In this document: in pieces, positions 1 to 7,990 of the stretch | Layout of the letters: every line of letters begins with the position of its first letter | Numbering within the stretch: the first letter of the stretch is position 1 | The notes under the pieces: generated by a model | Told to the model about the DNA's origin: nothing | The model's input: only the letters and a program-made list of their open reading frames with translations | Databases searched by the model: none | Translations under genes and position numbers: made by a program | From: Bog-793 sp963785415 | GTDB lineage: Bacteria > Actinomycetota > Acidimicrobiia > Acidimicrobiales > Bog-793 | Assembly (NCBI GenBank): GCA_963785415.1 | Contig: CAWAVB010000001.1 | Span: 1,302,001-1,366,000, forward strand | Length of the DNA stretch: 64,000 nt | Reading direction: 5' to 3'

Positions 1-760
1 AGCAGGCATAAGTCCCAGGGTTCGCCCAACCCGGCGGTCCGAACTTACAGAGCTTGGTCGCGACGAAGCTCGTCCACCTCGTTGGCGTGGCGGGCAGCGA
101 GAATTCGTCCTTCGGCACCTTGTACGACAGGCTCATCAGCTCGATGCGCTTGAAGCCCGGAACACCGAGGACATAGCCGAGCACGCCACGGCTGGTGATG
201 CACCAGGTCTCCATCGGTGAATCGCCCTGCCTAATGCGGATGCACACTAACTGGAAGCCGTTCACGACCCGCCTTGTGACGCGGGATGCCGAGGGCGCGA
301 AGAACAACAAATAGTCCGGTTCCACGTCGTACGACCCGATAGTCGCCAGTCCGCCGTACCCCATGCCGTCAAGGTTGATGGGTCCCTCGCAGCCCCAGTG
401 GAGCTTGGTCGCTGGTGTCAGACACTCGTAGTAAAGGCCGTTGTTCGCGATGAACTCGTATTCCTCACCGTTCGCAACCACTCGGTACCGGTAGTCCACC
501 GGCGGTGGGAAGTTCTTCAGCGCGTTCTTTCCCGCCGAGGTCGCGTAAACAAACGAGTAGGGGGCGCGCTTGGCTTCGAGAATTCGGTAGGTGGCGACGA
601 GCGGTTGCATAGCGCCCCGACGAGCCAAGGCAGCAAAAGAGGATTCGGTGGTCGGAAGATTGGCGGGCGTCCTGAGTGAAGAGCTCCTCGCGGTTGCCGC
701 TGTCGTCAACATCATGGTGACGACGATCACTGACGCTGTCGCTAGCCACGTGGACTTCAC
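1..760 (-). CDS. Exported protein of unknown function, 3' end outside window
   Basis: An open frame begins at a GTG at 760 and runs leftward off the window without a stop (about 253 codons seen). The N-terminus is a credible Sec signal: KSTW, then a hydrophobic stretch (LATASVIVVTMMLTTA) and an ATA-R junction. The mature part has balanced composition with many Tyr, Gly and Cys (for example YYECL and WGCEGP), unlike a spurious frame. I recognise no family. No clear Shine-Dalgarno precedes the GTG; an ATG 14 codons in would destroy the signal peptide. Its third-position GC looks lower than that of the core genes to the right. Together with the att-like scar at 1201-1247, this suggests it belongs to an island extending left of the window. 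Confidence 0.7.
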   Translation of the reverse strand, partial: MKSTWLATASVIVVTMMLTTAATARSSSLRTPANLPTTESSFAALARRGAMQPLVATYRILEAKRAPYSFVYATSAGKNALKNFPPPVDYRYRVVANGEEYEFIANNGLYYECLTPATKLHWGCEGPINLDGMGYGGLATIGSYDVEPDYLLFFAPSASRVTRRVVNGFQLVCIRIRQGDSPMETWCITSRGVLGYVLGVPGFKRIELMSLSYKVPKDEFSLPATPTRWTSFVATKLCKFGPPGWANPGTYAC

Positions 761-1080
761 GACAGGAAGAGTAGAACTAGCAGGTGCATGAGGTCAGACG
801 GGCGCGACGACACAAGAAGCGATGGTCGAGGGCTGAGGTGACCGATTGACCTCGCAAGTTTCGACTACTGCCGTCGCCAACCTGGAGTCTGACCGGTCGC
901 GCGGACTAGGTGCCCCCTAACGCTCAGCCGTGCCGACGTGTGTGGCCGGCCCCAATCGCCGGGTAGATGGCGTCCGTCAACGATCGCGTGCCAACGATCA
1001 ACCGAGCTTTGGTGACCGGACGACACGCCAGTGACGGCCATCGGTCGGCTCGGCGAAGATGAAGCGGGGAATGCATGGGC

Positions 1081-1099
1081 TGCTACTGCGTTGCTACTG
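1081..1099. repeat. Two direct copies of TGCTACTG, 11 bp apart
   Basis: TGCTACTG occurs at 1081-1088 and 1092-1099, a start-to-start spacing of 11 bp, about 100 bp left of the tRNA-Lys fragment. The tRNA-Pro element further right has the same geometry: an 11-bp-spaced decamer pair about 130 bp from its core site (54371-54391). Arm-type sites of tyrosine integrases are often short direct repeats at about 11-bp spacing, so I infer arm-type sites here. Confidence 0.4.
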
Positions 1100-1200
1100 A
1101 ATTCGGTTACACGGAGCGGACTGAGACTGATACGCGGGACGCAGCACCTGACCTGAGCTGCTTGTGCGGATGGCACAGTCTCCAGGAGACGACCCGAACT

Positions 1201-1247
1201 GGACTTTTAATCCCAAGGTGCCGGGATCGAGACCCGGGCGGCCCACC
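1201..1247 (+). pseudogene. tRNA-Lys(TTT) 3' fragment, probable attR scar
   Basis: The stretch contains an anticodon loop CTTTTAA (anticodon TTT, 1204-1210) with a partial stem, a T-arm (CCGGG stem, ATCGAGA loop, CCCGG stem) and the acceptor 3' strand GCGGCCC followed by A and CC. The matching acceptor 5' strand GGGCCGC and the D-arm are absent upstream, so this is only the 3' part of a tRNA. Such fragments are left at the distal end of elements that integrate into tRNA 3' ends. By the geometry of the tRNA-Pro element in this window, the element would lie to the left. Confidence 0.6.
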
Positions 1248-1414
1248 GCTTCGTCAACGCAGCGACTTTGCTCTCTCGGCGGCACCCAACAGGCCGCGTC
1301 GGCTCCATTCCCTGCTCGGTGCGCCGAGGAAGCCGCGTTCCAGTGTCGAATCGAAGCGCTCGCCGTCGCTTAGAGGTCCCGAGCGTGTCGCTCACGTGAG
1401 ATCTGAGCGTCCGG

Positions 1415-1903
1415 TCAGGCGCAGTTCCAGCTGCCCTTCACGTAGACCGTCCCGGTGGCACTGCCCTCGTGCTCGCTGAGTGTCACGTTGGCTGAACCCG
1501 CTTCGCCCGTCTTGCCCGTAACCGTCAAGGTGCCCTTCGCTGCCACCCAGGCGGTGAAATTCGAGGTCTCAAGCACAAACGACGTACCCACGCCCATGCC
1601 GAACCGCTTGTACGTGCCGGGCTTTGGGACGCGGTAGCTAATCGACCACGCGGCCGCCTTTCTTGGGGAGAGCGTCACCTTCACCCAGGCGAGCGTGCCA
1701 CCGGCGGAACTCGGGGAACTGCAGTTGATGTTCGGTACGACCTTGAGCGTTCCCTTCAGTGCCCCGCTCACCGTGATGACGTTCACTGTCCCGGCGCCGG
1801 AACTGGCGGCCGGAAGCAGAGCCACGGCGAACGACAACACGACAAGAGGTACCAGCAGGCGCAGCGCGCCGGATGCTCTGTGCCCCTGCCCGACAACTTT
1901 CAT
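1415..1903 (-). CDS. Secreted protein of unknown function (162 aa)
   Basis: A Sec signal peptide fills residues 1-37: basic start MKVVGQGHR, hydrophobic core LRLLVPLVVLSFAVALL, and cleavage around ASSGA. The mature 125 residues are rich in Thr, Val, Gly and Ser with alternating hydrophobics, suggesting a small beta-sandwich. Two cysteines (NCSS near residue 60 and the penultimate residue) could form a disulfide. The ATG is the natural start because the signal begins there. It is divergent from the DUF4118 gene. No family is recognised, so no function is proposed. Confidence 0.7.
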   Translation of the reverse strand: MKVVGQGHRASGALRLLVPLVVLSFAVALLPAASSGAGTVNVITVSGALKGTLKVVPNINCSSPSSAGGTLAWVKVTLSPRKAAAWSISYRVPKPGTYKRFGMGVGTSFVLETSNFTAWVAAKGTLTVTGKTGEAGSANVTLSEHEGSATGTVYVKGSWNCA

Positions 1904-2104
1904 GACGATCCTTTCATTGCAAGTAAAGGCCGCCCTTCAGTGGCGACTTGGGACAGACACGCCGCCGACGATAACAGTGCGGCGACAACTGCTGTGTTGG
2001 ATTCTCGTCGAGAAATCCGGGCGATTTGCTGTCGACGGGACGCTACGACGCGAGATCGATCCCCGGCCCGGCCGCTGTGGGACGATACGGGAGCGGTGCC
2101 GGAG

Positions 2105-2884
2105 ATGGGAACGGCAACCGTCTGGCTGACAATGGAGAAGCCCGTGACGAGCCGGACGTCAAGACACACCGATGGTCTCCTGCGCCTCGCCGCCCTCGGG
2201 GTCCCCGCCGCCGTCGCGGCCATCCTTGTTCCTTTCCGGGTGAGCTTCCCTGGCGTCGACGCGGCGCTCGTGATGGTGGTCATCATCGTGGCGGTCGCCG
2301 CGTGGGGGGACCGACTCGCCGGCGCGCTGGCCGCCATCTCCGCCGGTGTCTGGTTCGATTTCTTCCTCACTCGCCCGTACGAGACCTTCGACATCAGTCA
2401 CCGCACGGATATCGAGACGACCGCTTTGCTCTTCGCAGTCGGTTTGGCCGTAACCGAACTCACGGCCCGCGGTCGTCACCATCGAGCTGTGGCGGCCGAG
2501 GAATCGACCCACCTTGCCGCGCTCCACGACGTGACCCAGATGATGGCCGAAGGGGAAGATCCCGACGTCATCGTGTCCAGAGTGGAGGGAGTGCTCGCGA
2601 CGCTGCTCGAGCTGCGGAGCTGCCACTACAGCTCCGGACCTTCAGCGGGAGACGCGGCCGTCATCTCCCAAGGGGGCGACGTGCTGCTTGCCGGTTTCAG
2701 CTGGAGCACGCTTCCGGGCAGCCGGGTCGAACTCCCTGTCCAGTACCAGGGGCGCGAATACGGAAGGTTCGTGTTGGTTCCCCAACCTGGCCTCGAGGTT
2801 CCCCTCGAACGTCGATTCGTCGCCGCGGCCCTCGCCAACGAGGTTGGCGCCGTGCTCGCCGGAATCCGACGCCCCCAGACCTGA
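2105..2884 (+). CDS. DUF4118 membrane protein, KdpD-like sensor fragment
   Basis: About 259 residues. After a short basic N-terminus come four hydrophobic segments (LAALGVPAAVAAIL, ALVMVVIIVAVAA, LAGALAAISAGVW, ALLFAVGLAVTEL). They contain the DUF4118 signature WFDFFLTRPYETFDI, as in the membrane part of KdpD-type histidine kinases. The cytoplasmic tail is GAF-like, with no H-box or ATPase domain, so it is not a complete kinase. It may sense a signal for a partner, or be a remnant. Start is uncertain: ATG 2105 or ATG 2132. The open frame extends further upstream but that part has coincidental composition. Confidence 0.72.
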   Translation: MGTATVWLTMEKPVTSRTSRHTDGLLRLAALGVPAAVAAILVPFRVSFPGVDAALVMVVIIVAVAAWGDRLAGALAAISAGVWFDFFLTRPYETFDISHRTDIETTALLFAVGLAVTELTARGRHHRAVAAEESTHLAALHDVTQMMAEGEDPDVIVSRVEGVLATLLELRSCHYSSGPSAGDAAVISQGGDVLLAGFSWSTLPGSRVELPVQYQGREYGRFVLVPQPGLEVPLERRFVAAALANEVGAVLAGIRRPQT

Positions 2885-3037
2885 AGTACTCGCCCCCGCG
2901 GGCCGCGAGGCCAAGTGGCTGCCTCGCGCCATGCACCGTTCATCGTCGCTCGCGGGTGAGCCGAAACTGCGCGACGAACGCGCCAGAAAGCGAGCTCCCT
3001 CGGCAGCGGATCGGGTACCAGACCGCTGCTGGCCGCA

Positions 3038-4603
3038 CTACTTCGCTGCCGACCCGGGATCGGGACCGCGGTTTGTAACTGAAGGCATCCCGGGTCCCTC
3101 GCCACCGTCGAAAGCCGCGGCACAACCTGGTGAGCAGAACCAATAGTCGTCTTCATCCAGCACCCGGTGGGCAGGCGCAGTTTGCGGGTCGACGGTCATG
3201 CCACAGACCGGATCGATCGCCGCGACGGATCCGCCGGCCGCGAGTTCCCGGGTCAGACCGACGGCGACCGGGCCCTGTGGAGACGTCTCCCCGCCGCGCA
3301 ACTCGGCCGCGGCGTATCGCGCCGGGTTCTCGACGAAACGGTCGCGGCAGCGGTCCGAGCAGAACCGGTAGATCCGATCCTCGAACCCCACCTGGGCGGG
3401 AGCGTCCGCGATCCGGACGTGCATGCCGCATATCGGATCGGTGTCGTATGCAACGCCGCCACCCAAGCGCGCCCGGTTGTGGGCCAGCCACCAGACAACA
3501 GCGGCGATGCCGATGAAGATGATGTCGAGGTAGCTGGTGTAGTTCCAACTAAAGCGGATCGCGGTCACACGGATCGCCCGCGTTGCCGGGACCGCTCCGA
3601 CCAGGCTGAAGATCCCTTCCGTCGCGAGACCTGCCACGACCATCACCACGTAGAGCAGCCCGACGATGCGGACGGTCAACCGCAGTCCGTAGTACTTGAG
3701 GTAGATGAGCATCAACGGCAGGGTGATGAGGTCGGCGAACATGAACGCGATCACGCCACCGAAGCTGATCCCCCCGGACCAGAGCGCCGCAGCCAGCGGC
3801 ACGTTCCCGATCGAGCACACGCAACTGACCGCGGCGATGAGGGGACCGACGAGCGCGTTCTCGGCGACTGTCCAGAATCCGTGACCGTGGATGAATAGGG
3901 CGTTCCAGGCGCCAGTAGGTACGAGGACGGCGAGAAACCCGGCAAGCGTGAAGCCGATCAGCAGCTCCCTGCGAAGCATCGTGGCATCGGCGACGGCGTA
4001 ACCCGCGGCGTCAGACAACGCAGCCGGTGAGCGCAGCTTCGCCGACAAACCGGGTCCGTCGGACGTAGTCGGGCTCGAAGCGGCTTTCCCTGACGCCGCG
4101 CAGAGGTCGGGACCTGACGCCGTCTGTTTGGCGAGCCGGATGCGGGCAGCCGCGAGAAGGGGCGTGGAGAAGACGAACCCGCCGGCGAGGGCGAGCAGGG
4201 CGATCATGAGCGGTCCACCGATGAACTCGGCCGCCATGAACTGCCAGCCCAGCAATACGAGCATGACGATCCCCAGCTCGACCACGAGGTTCGTCGATGC
4301 CACCATAAACACCAGCGAGTCGATGAAGTCCGCCCCTTTCGAGAAAAGTGACTTCGACATCGCGGAGGCGGCGTAGGAGCAGCTCGAGGAGACCATGCCG
4401 TAGCCGGCAGCGCGAGCCACCTCCGCGGGGCGATGACGCCCCAGCCTCTCTTGCATCTGGTCTTTCGACACGAACGCCTGCACGGCGCCCGAGAGCGAGA
4501 AGCCGAGCACGAGCGCCCAGAGCGTCTCCCAGAACATCAACACGCCCTCTCGCAGGCCGCGACCAATGTCGAGGAGCGGAGTGACGACAGCGAGCTCGGT
4601 CAC
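3038..4603 (-). CDS. DUF318/ArsP-type permease with two C-terminal YHS domains
   Basis: A 521-residue fusion. Residues 1-375 form a polytopic permease of the DUF318 (YraQ/ArsP) type with Cys motifs SSSCSY (about 75) and CVCSIGNVP (about 261-263) in or near membrane segments. Residues 388-432 and 463-502 are two YHS domains, each with a CGM motif and a second cysteine motif (CSDRC; CSPGC). YHS domains bind soft metals and are found in metal-resistance proteins. The GTG start overlaps the stop of the CsoR gene by 4 nt, so the two are translationally coupled. Likely role: efflux of a thiophilic metal or metalloid, with the YHS domains delivering or sensing it. The substrate cannot be read from sequence. 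Confidence 0.85.
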   Translation of the reverse strand: MTELAVVTPLLDIGRGLREGVLMFWETLWALVLGFSLSGAVQAFVSKDQMQERLGRHRPAEVARAAGYGMVSSSCSYAASAMSKSLFSKGADFIDSLVFMVASTNLVVELGIVMLVLLGWQFMAAEFIGGPLMIALLALAGGFVFSTPLLAAARIRLAKQTASGPDLCAASGKAASSPTTSDGPGLSAKLRSPAALSDAAGYAVADATMLRRELLIGFTLAGFLAVLVPTGAWNALFIHGHGFWTVAENALVGPLIAAVSCVCSIGNVPLAAALWSGGISFGGVIAFMFADLITLPLMLIYLKYYGLRLTVRIVGLLYVVMVVAGLATEGIFSLVGAVPATRAIRVTAIRFSWNYTSYLDIIFIGIAAVVWWLAHNRARLGGGVAYDTDPICGMHVRIADAPAQVGFEDRIYRFCSDRCRDRFVENPARYAAAELRGGETSPQGPVAVGLTRELAAGGSVAAIDPVCGMTVDPQTAPAHRVLDEDDYWFCSPGCAAAFDGGEGPGMPSVTNRGPDPGSAAK

Positions 4604-4887
4604 GAGCGGACCAGTCTGGCGATCGCCGCCGCCGCCTCCGCGATCTTGTCCTCGGCCTCGCTCCCTCCCTGGGCGACGGCGCGGGCGACACAGTGCGACA
4701 GGTGCCCGTCGAGAAGCTCCAGGGCCACCGCCTGCAGGGCTCGAGTCGTCGCTGAGATCTGGTCAAGGATGTCGATGCAGTAGCGATCATCGTCCACCAT
4801 GCCCTGCAACCCGCGGATCTGCCCTTCGATCCGCCGCAACCGGTTCTGGATCGTCGCCTTCTTGTCGATGTAACCCGGCGTGTTCAT
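4600..4887 (-). CDS. csoR: CsoR-family metal-responsive repressor
   Basis: A 95-residue DUF156/CsoR protein, the usual family length. The Cu(I)-sensing triad Cys37, His62, Cys66 is in the expected positions (YCIDIL; DGHLSHC), preceded by the DNA-contacting helix RLRRIEGQIRGL. A Shine-Dalgarno (GGAAG) sits 8 nt before the ATG. A palindromic operator lies just upstream at 4916-4932, so it is probably autoregulated and controls the permease gene it overlaps. The intact Cys-His-Cys set favours copper-type sensing over a CstR persulfide sensor, but other soft metals are possible. Confidence 0.9.
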   Translation of the reverse strand: MNTPGYIDKKATIQNRLRRIEGQIRGLQGMVDDDRYCIDILDQISATTRALQAVALELLDGHLSHCVARAVAQGGSEAEDKIAEAAAAIARLVRS

Positions 4888-4915
4888 CGGGCGCTTCCTT
4901 CCGCGCCCTTATGCT

Positions 4916-4932
4916 ATACCCTCCCAGGGTAT
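4916..4932. promoter_or_regulatory. CsoR operator palindrome
   Basis: ATACCC-TCCCA-GGGTAT is a perfect 6-bp inverted repeat around a 5-bp spacer, 29 bp upstream of the csoR start codon. CsoR operators are GC-rich dyads of just this shape, with flanking TA and central C/G runs. Metal binding to CsoR would release it and induce both repressor and permease. Confidence 0.75.
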
Positions 4933-5238
4933 CGGCAATCGGCCCGATGCCGACGGGGCCCACAGACAGCACCGCATTACGTTTACTCGGTACAAGCCCG
5001 CTTTCACTGATACCGGCGTCTCGCCAACGCCAAGCCCCGCCGCGCGTGATCTGACACAACTGGAGATGTCCCGCCGCTGCGGCACGCGCTCCGCTGCCGG
5101 TCCTGCCGCGTCCGTGCCCGAGGAACTTCGCGCCGCCCGAAGCACTCCCTTCGGCAGCAAAGGGCCGTTCCGCGAGAACCGGCGACCGTCTATTTCACCT
5201 CAACTCCCATCACCCAGGTCGCCCCCCTTGGCGGTTCG

Positions 5239-5508
5239 GTGACGACGACGGGATCGGCCGCCTTCACGCACACGTTGAAGACGAGCAGCACCGGCGTGAC
5301 GTTCAGCCCTGTGTCGACAGCGGACCTCTCCGTCAGCTCGACGGGCAAGGTCACGACGACTGGCAGTCTTGGCGTCGGCACCTACTCGATCTCGGGTACC
5401 GACGCCGCGGGCATGTCGTCATTGAGGACGACAAGCGGGATACCGAGCAAGATGGCACCGAACCGCCTACAGTCCCTGAATTCGTTGGCACAGGACGACG
5501 GCACGTGA
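5239..5508 (+). pseudogene. Degenerate fragment of an Ig-like surface-repeat gene
   Basis: The frame from a GTG at 5239 reads as half an extracellular Ig-like repeat: SAAFTHTLKTSSTGVTF, then SVSSTGKVTTTGSLGVGTYSI, then SGTDAAG. After this it loses the pattern, where family members continue with a Gly-Asn/Thr-Trp strand. The frame stays open for tens of codons upstream (STPITQVAPLGG) without a start, signal peptide or ribosome site. It therefore looks like the remnant of a longer gene. Part of the 4888-5515 gap between csoR and the acylphosphatase gene; the only other feature there is the CsoR operator. Confidence 0.4.
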
Positions 5509-5515
5509 CGAACCG

Positions 5516-5803
5516 ATGAGTGAAGGCGGGCTCCACGCCCTTCGCGCTCACGTCATCGTTCGCGGGTGGGTTCAGAACGTCTTCTTCCGAGCCTCGTGCC
5601 GCGACGAGGCCAAGCGGCTCGGCGTCTCCGGCTATGTCTCGAATCTCCGCGACGGTCGGGTCGAGGCCGTCTTCGAGGGCACGTCATCTGCCGTTCACGC
5701 CGTCGTCGAGTGGTGCGAACACGGCCCACCGGGCGCGACCGTGGAATCGGTCGAGGTCACCTACGAGGAGCCGGTCGGCGAGACCGGTTTCCACGTCCGC
5801 TGA
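5516..5803 (+). CDS. acyP: Acylphosphatase
   Basis: A 95-residue alpha/beta protein of standard acylphosphatase size. It carries the phosphate-binding loop (GWVQNVFFR, catalytic Arg25) and the second motif VSNLRDGRVEAV with catalytic Asn43. It hydrolyses carboxyl-phosphate bonds such as acetyl phosphate or 1,3-bisphosphoglycerate in the cytosol. The loop reads VQNVFFR rather than the commoner VQGVGFR, a mild deviation. It stands alone between a gene remnant and the ABC exporter. Confidence 0.9.
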   Translation: MSEGGLHALRAHVIVRGWVQNVFFRASCRDEAKRLGVSGYVSNLRDGRVEAVFEGTSSAVHAVVEWCEHGPPGATVESVEVTYEEPVGETGFHVR

Positions 5804-6109
5804 TCTCGCGTGCCGTCCGGGGCGACCGGGCGGACGACGTGGCGGCTCAGCCGGGGCCGCCGACCTCGACGCGGGACCGGGAACCAGCGGACGCCATCGG
5901 GGGGCGCCACCACTCGAATAGGTGCTCATGGCGGCGTAGGAGGTGTCCGGAATCATCTAACCTGACCCCAGGACGAGTCACCGGCCATACCGCCCTGGGC
6001 CGGATCACGGTGGCATGCCCTACGCGAATTGTCTCTGCGTGGCCGAATTGCGCCCTTTGGGGGGTGAATGACGCTTCGTCGGCCGGTCGGACATTGGGAG
6101 GATGGCGCA
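5804..6109. other. Non-coding gap before the ABC exporter
   Basis: About 300 bases with no convincing gene. Short GC-rich inverted repeats (for example around 5841-5862) may help end acyP transcription, and the stretch just before 6110 should hold the drrAB promoter, but I can pick out no convincing -35/-10 pair. Confidence 0.5.
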
Positions 6110-7090
6110 GTGGAATCTGCAATCCGGGTCCAAGGACTCGTCAAACACTTCGGGGCGATCCGGGCGGTCGACGGTGTCGACTTCGACGTCCCCACCGGCA
6201 GCGTGTTCGGTCTTCTCGGTCCGAACGGCTCGGGCAAAACGACGATCGTCCGGATGCTCTGCACGATCCTGCATCCCGACGCCGGAATCGCGCAGGTGCT
6301 CGGACACGATGTGGTCCGCCAGGCCGACGAGGTCCGCTACCTGATCGGCCTGGCGGGTCAGTTCGCCGCGATCGACCCCAACCTCACCGGGGCGGAGAAC
6401 CTGCGTCTCGCGGGCCGGCTCGCCCAGCTCCCCGGACGGGTCGCCCGCGAACGCGCCTACGCCCTGCTCGACCGCTTCCAGTTGTCAGACGCCGCGGACC
6501 GTCCGGCCCGGACCTACTCGGGGGGCATGCGGCGCCGTCTCGACGTGGCCGCGGCGCTCGTGCAGCGTCCCTCCGTCGTGTTCCTCGACGAGCCGACGAC
6601 CGGACTCGACCTCCACAGTCGCAACGAGCTGTGGGAGATGATCCGCGAGCTCGTGGCCGACGGGGCGACCGTGCTGCTCACCACCCAGTACCTCGAAGAA
6701 GCAGACCGCCTCGCCGACCGGGTCGCCGTGATGAGCGAAGGGCACATCATCGCCTCGGACACCCCCGCGGCCTTGAAGGCGCAGCTCGGGAACACGGTCA
6801 TCGAGATCGGCCTTGCGAGCGACGACGAAGCGCTCCGGGCGGAGCGCCTCGTCACGCAGGCGACCGGCCTCAAGGCGGACCGGGAAGGGACCGTGTTGCG
6901 CGTCAGCTCCGCCGACGGCACACGCGTCCTTCTCGAGACGGTACGCGCGCTCAACGACAACGATCTCAAGCCCGAGACGCTGACGGTCCGGGAACCGAGC
7001 CTCGACGACGTCTTCCTCTCCCTCACGGGCAAGCACACGGCGACGGACGAGACGGACGCGGCCGTGACGACCTCCGGAGGCCGGCGATGA
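6110..7090 (+). CDS. DrrA-type ABC transporter ATPase
   Basis: A 326-residue ABC ATPase of the DrrA (daunorubicin-resistance) subfamily: Walker A GPNGSGKTT, Q-loop GQFAAID, signature YSGGMRRRLD, Walker B VVFLDEPTTGLD and H-loop TTQYLEEAD. A C-terminal DUF4162-type extension (about residues 230-310) is typical of DrrA. Start chosen at GTG 6110 because GGGAGG lies 8 nt upstream and homology begins at SAIRVQGLVKHF; the upstream ATG at 6068 would add an unconserved leader. It pairs with the permease gene that overlaps its stop codon. Substrate unknown. Confidence 0.92.
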   Translation: MESAIRVQGLVKHFGAIRAVDGVDFDVPTGSVFGLLGPNGSGKTTIVRMLCTILHPDAGIAQVLGHDVVRQADEVRYLIGLAGQFAAIDPNLTGAENLRLAGRLAQLPGRVARERAYALLDRFQLSDAADRPARTYSGGMRRRLDVAAALVQRPSVVFLDEPTTGLDLHSRNELWEMIRELVADGATVLLTTQYLEEADRLADRVAVMSEGHIIASDTPAALKAQLGNTVIEIGLASDDEALRAERLVTQATGLKADREGTVLRVSSADGTRVLLETVRALNDNDLKPETLTVREPSLDDVFLSLTGKHTATDETDAAVTTSGGRR

Positions 7091-7905
7091 GCCTCGACAC
7101 CGCATCCATCGCGCCGCCCGCTTTCCGGCACCCCTACCGCCGGCTCCGCCCACTCCGGGACTCGCTCACCGCGAGCAGCCGCAACCTGATCGCCTATTGG
7201 CGCGTCCCTTCGCTGCTCATCTTCTCGACGATCCAGCCGATCATCTTCGTGCTCATGTTCCGCTACGTGTTCGGCGGCGTCGTGTCGGTCAATCTCCTGC
7301 CCTACCCGTACGTGGACTTCCTGATGCCGGGCATCTTCGTCCAGACGACGGTCTTCGGCGCGATCGCGGCCGCGATCGGCCTCGCCACAGACCTGCAGAG
7401 CGGACTGCTCGAGCGCTTCCGCTCGCTGCCGATGTCGCGCATCGCGGTCCTCGGTGGCCGGACCATTGCCGACCTGGTGCGGAACGTGTTCGTCGCCGCC
7501 CTCATGGTGGGGGTCGGCTACGCCGTCGGCTTCCGGATCCACGTCGGTGTGCTCGCGCTGTTGGCGGCGATGCTCATCGTTCTGTTGTTCGGCTACGCCT
7601 TGTCATGGGTGTTCGCGTTCGTCGGGCTCATGACCGGAAACCCGGAGACCGCGGAGGCGGCCGCGTTCCCCGTCATCGCCCCGCTCGTCTTCGCCTCCTC
7701 GGCCTTCGTCCCGGTGTCCTCGATGCCTGGCTGGCTCCAGGCGTTCGCCGCCCACCAGCCGGTCTCCGTCACCGTGACCGCGGTCCGGGCTCTCGTCGAC
7801 GGCGGGCCGACGGCGACGAACGTGCTCGAGGCCCTCGCCTGGTGCGTCGGCATCCTCGCGGTCTTCGGCCCCCTCGCGGTCCACCGTTACCGGCGGGCGA
7901 CCTGA
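7087..7905 (+). CDS. DrrB-type ABC-2 permease
   Basis: A 272-residue ABC-2 type membrane protein. After a cytoplasmic N-terminus with the family motif RNLIAYWRVPSLL it has six hydrophobic segments (for example IFSTIQPIIFVLMF, LALLAAMLIVLLFGYALSW, VLEALAWCVGILAVFGPLA). The conserved coupling region SGLLERFRSLPMSR contacts the ATPase. Its ATG overlaps the TGA of the ATPase gene (ATGA), so the two are made together. Inferred role: export of a hydrophobic compound or lipid. Confidence 0.92.
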   Translation: MSLDTASIAPPAFRHPYRRLRPLRDSLTASSRNLIAYWRVPSLLIFSTIQPIIFVLMFRYVFGGVVSVNLLPYPYVDFLMPGIFVQTTVFGAIAAAIGLATDLQSGLLERFRSLPMSRIAVLGGRTIADLVRNVFVAALMVGVGYAVGFRIHVGVLALLAAMLIVLLFGYALSWVFAFVGLMTGNPETAEAAAFPVIAPLVFASSAFVPVSSMPGWLQAFAAHQPVSVTVTAVRALVDGGPTATNVLEALAWCVGILAVFGPLAVHRYRRAT

Positions 7906-7921
7906 GAACCTGGATACGAGT

Positions 7922-7941
7922 CCGGCGGCACCTTCCGCCGG
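7922..7941. terminator. GC-rich hairpin between convergent genes
   Basis: A perfect 7-bp stem, CCGGCGG / CCGCCGG, with a 6-nt loop, 17 bp past the stop of the ABC permease gene and before the convergent dehydrogenase gene. There is no T-tract, so intrinsic termination is only possible. Confidence 0.3.
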
Positions 7942-7990
7942 GCGGCGGAGGAGTGGGGCCGGGACCTTCCCCGACCGGCAACCGGCTAGT

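Noticed and set aside
1094..1285. A frame containing RPGLDPGTLG over the tRNA-Lys fragment
   Set aside because: Recognisable false translation of tRNA-Lys sequence; kept only as evidence for the tRNA fragment.
5566..7086. A continuous frame reaching about 500 codons upstream of the ABC permease gene
   Set aside because: It is the Arg-rich shadow of acyP and the ATPase gene; permease homology and the ATGA overlap begin only at 7087.
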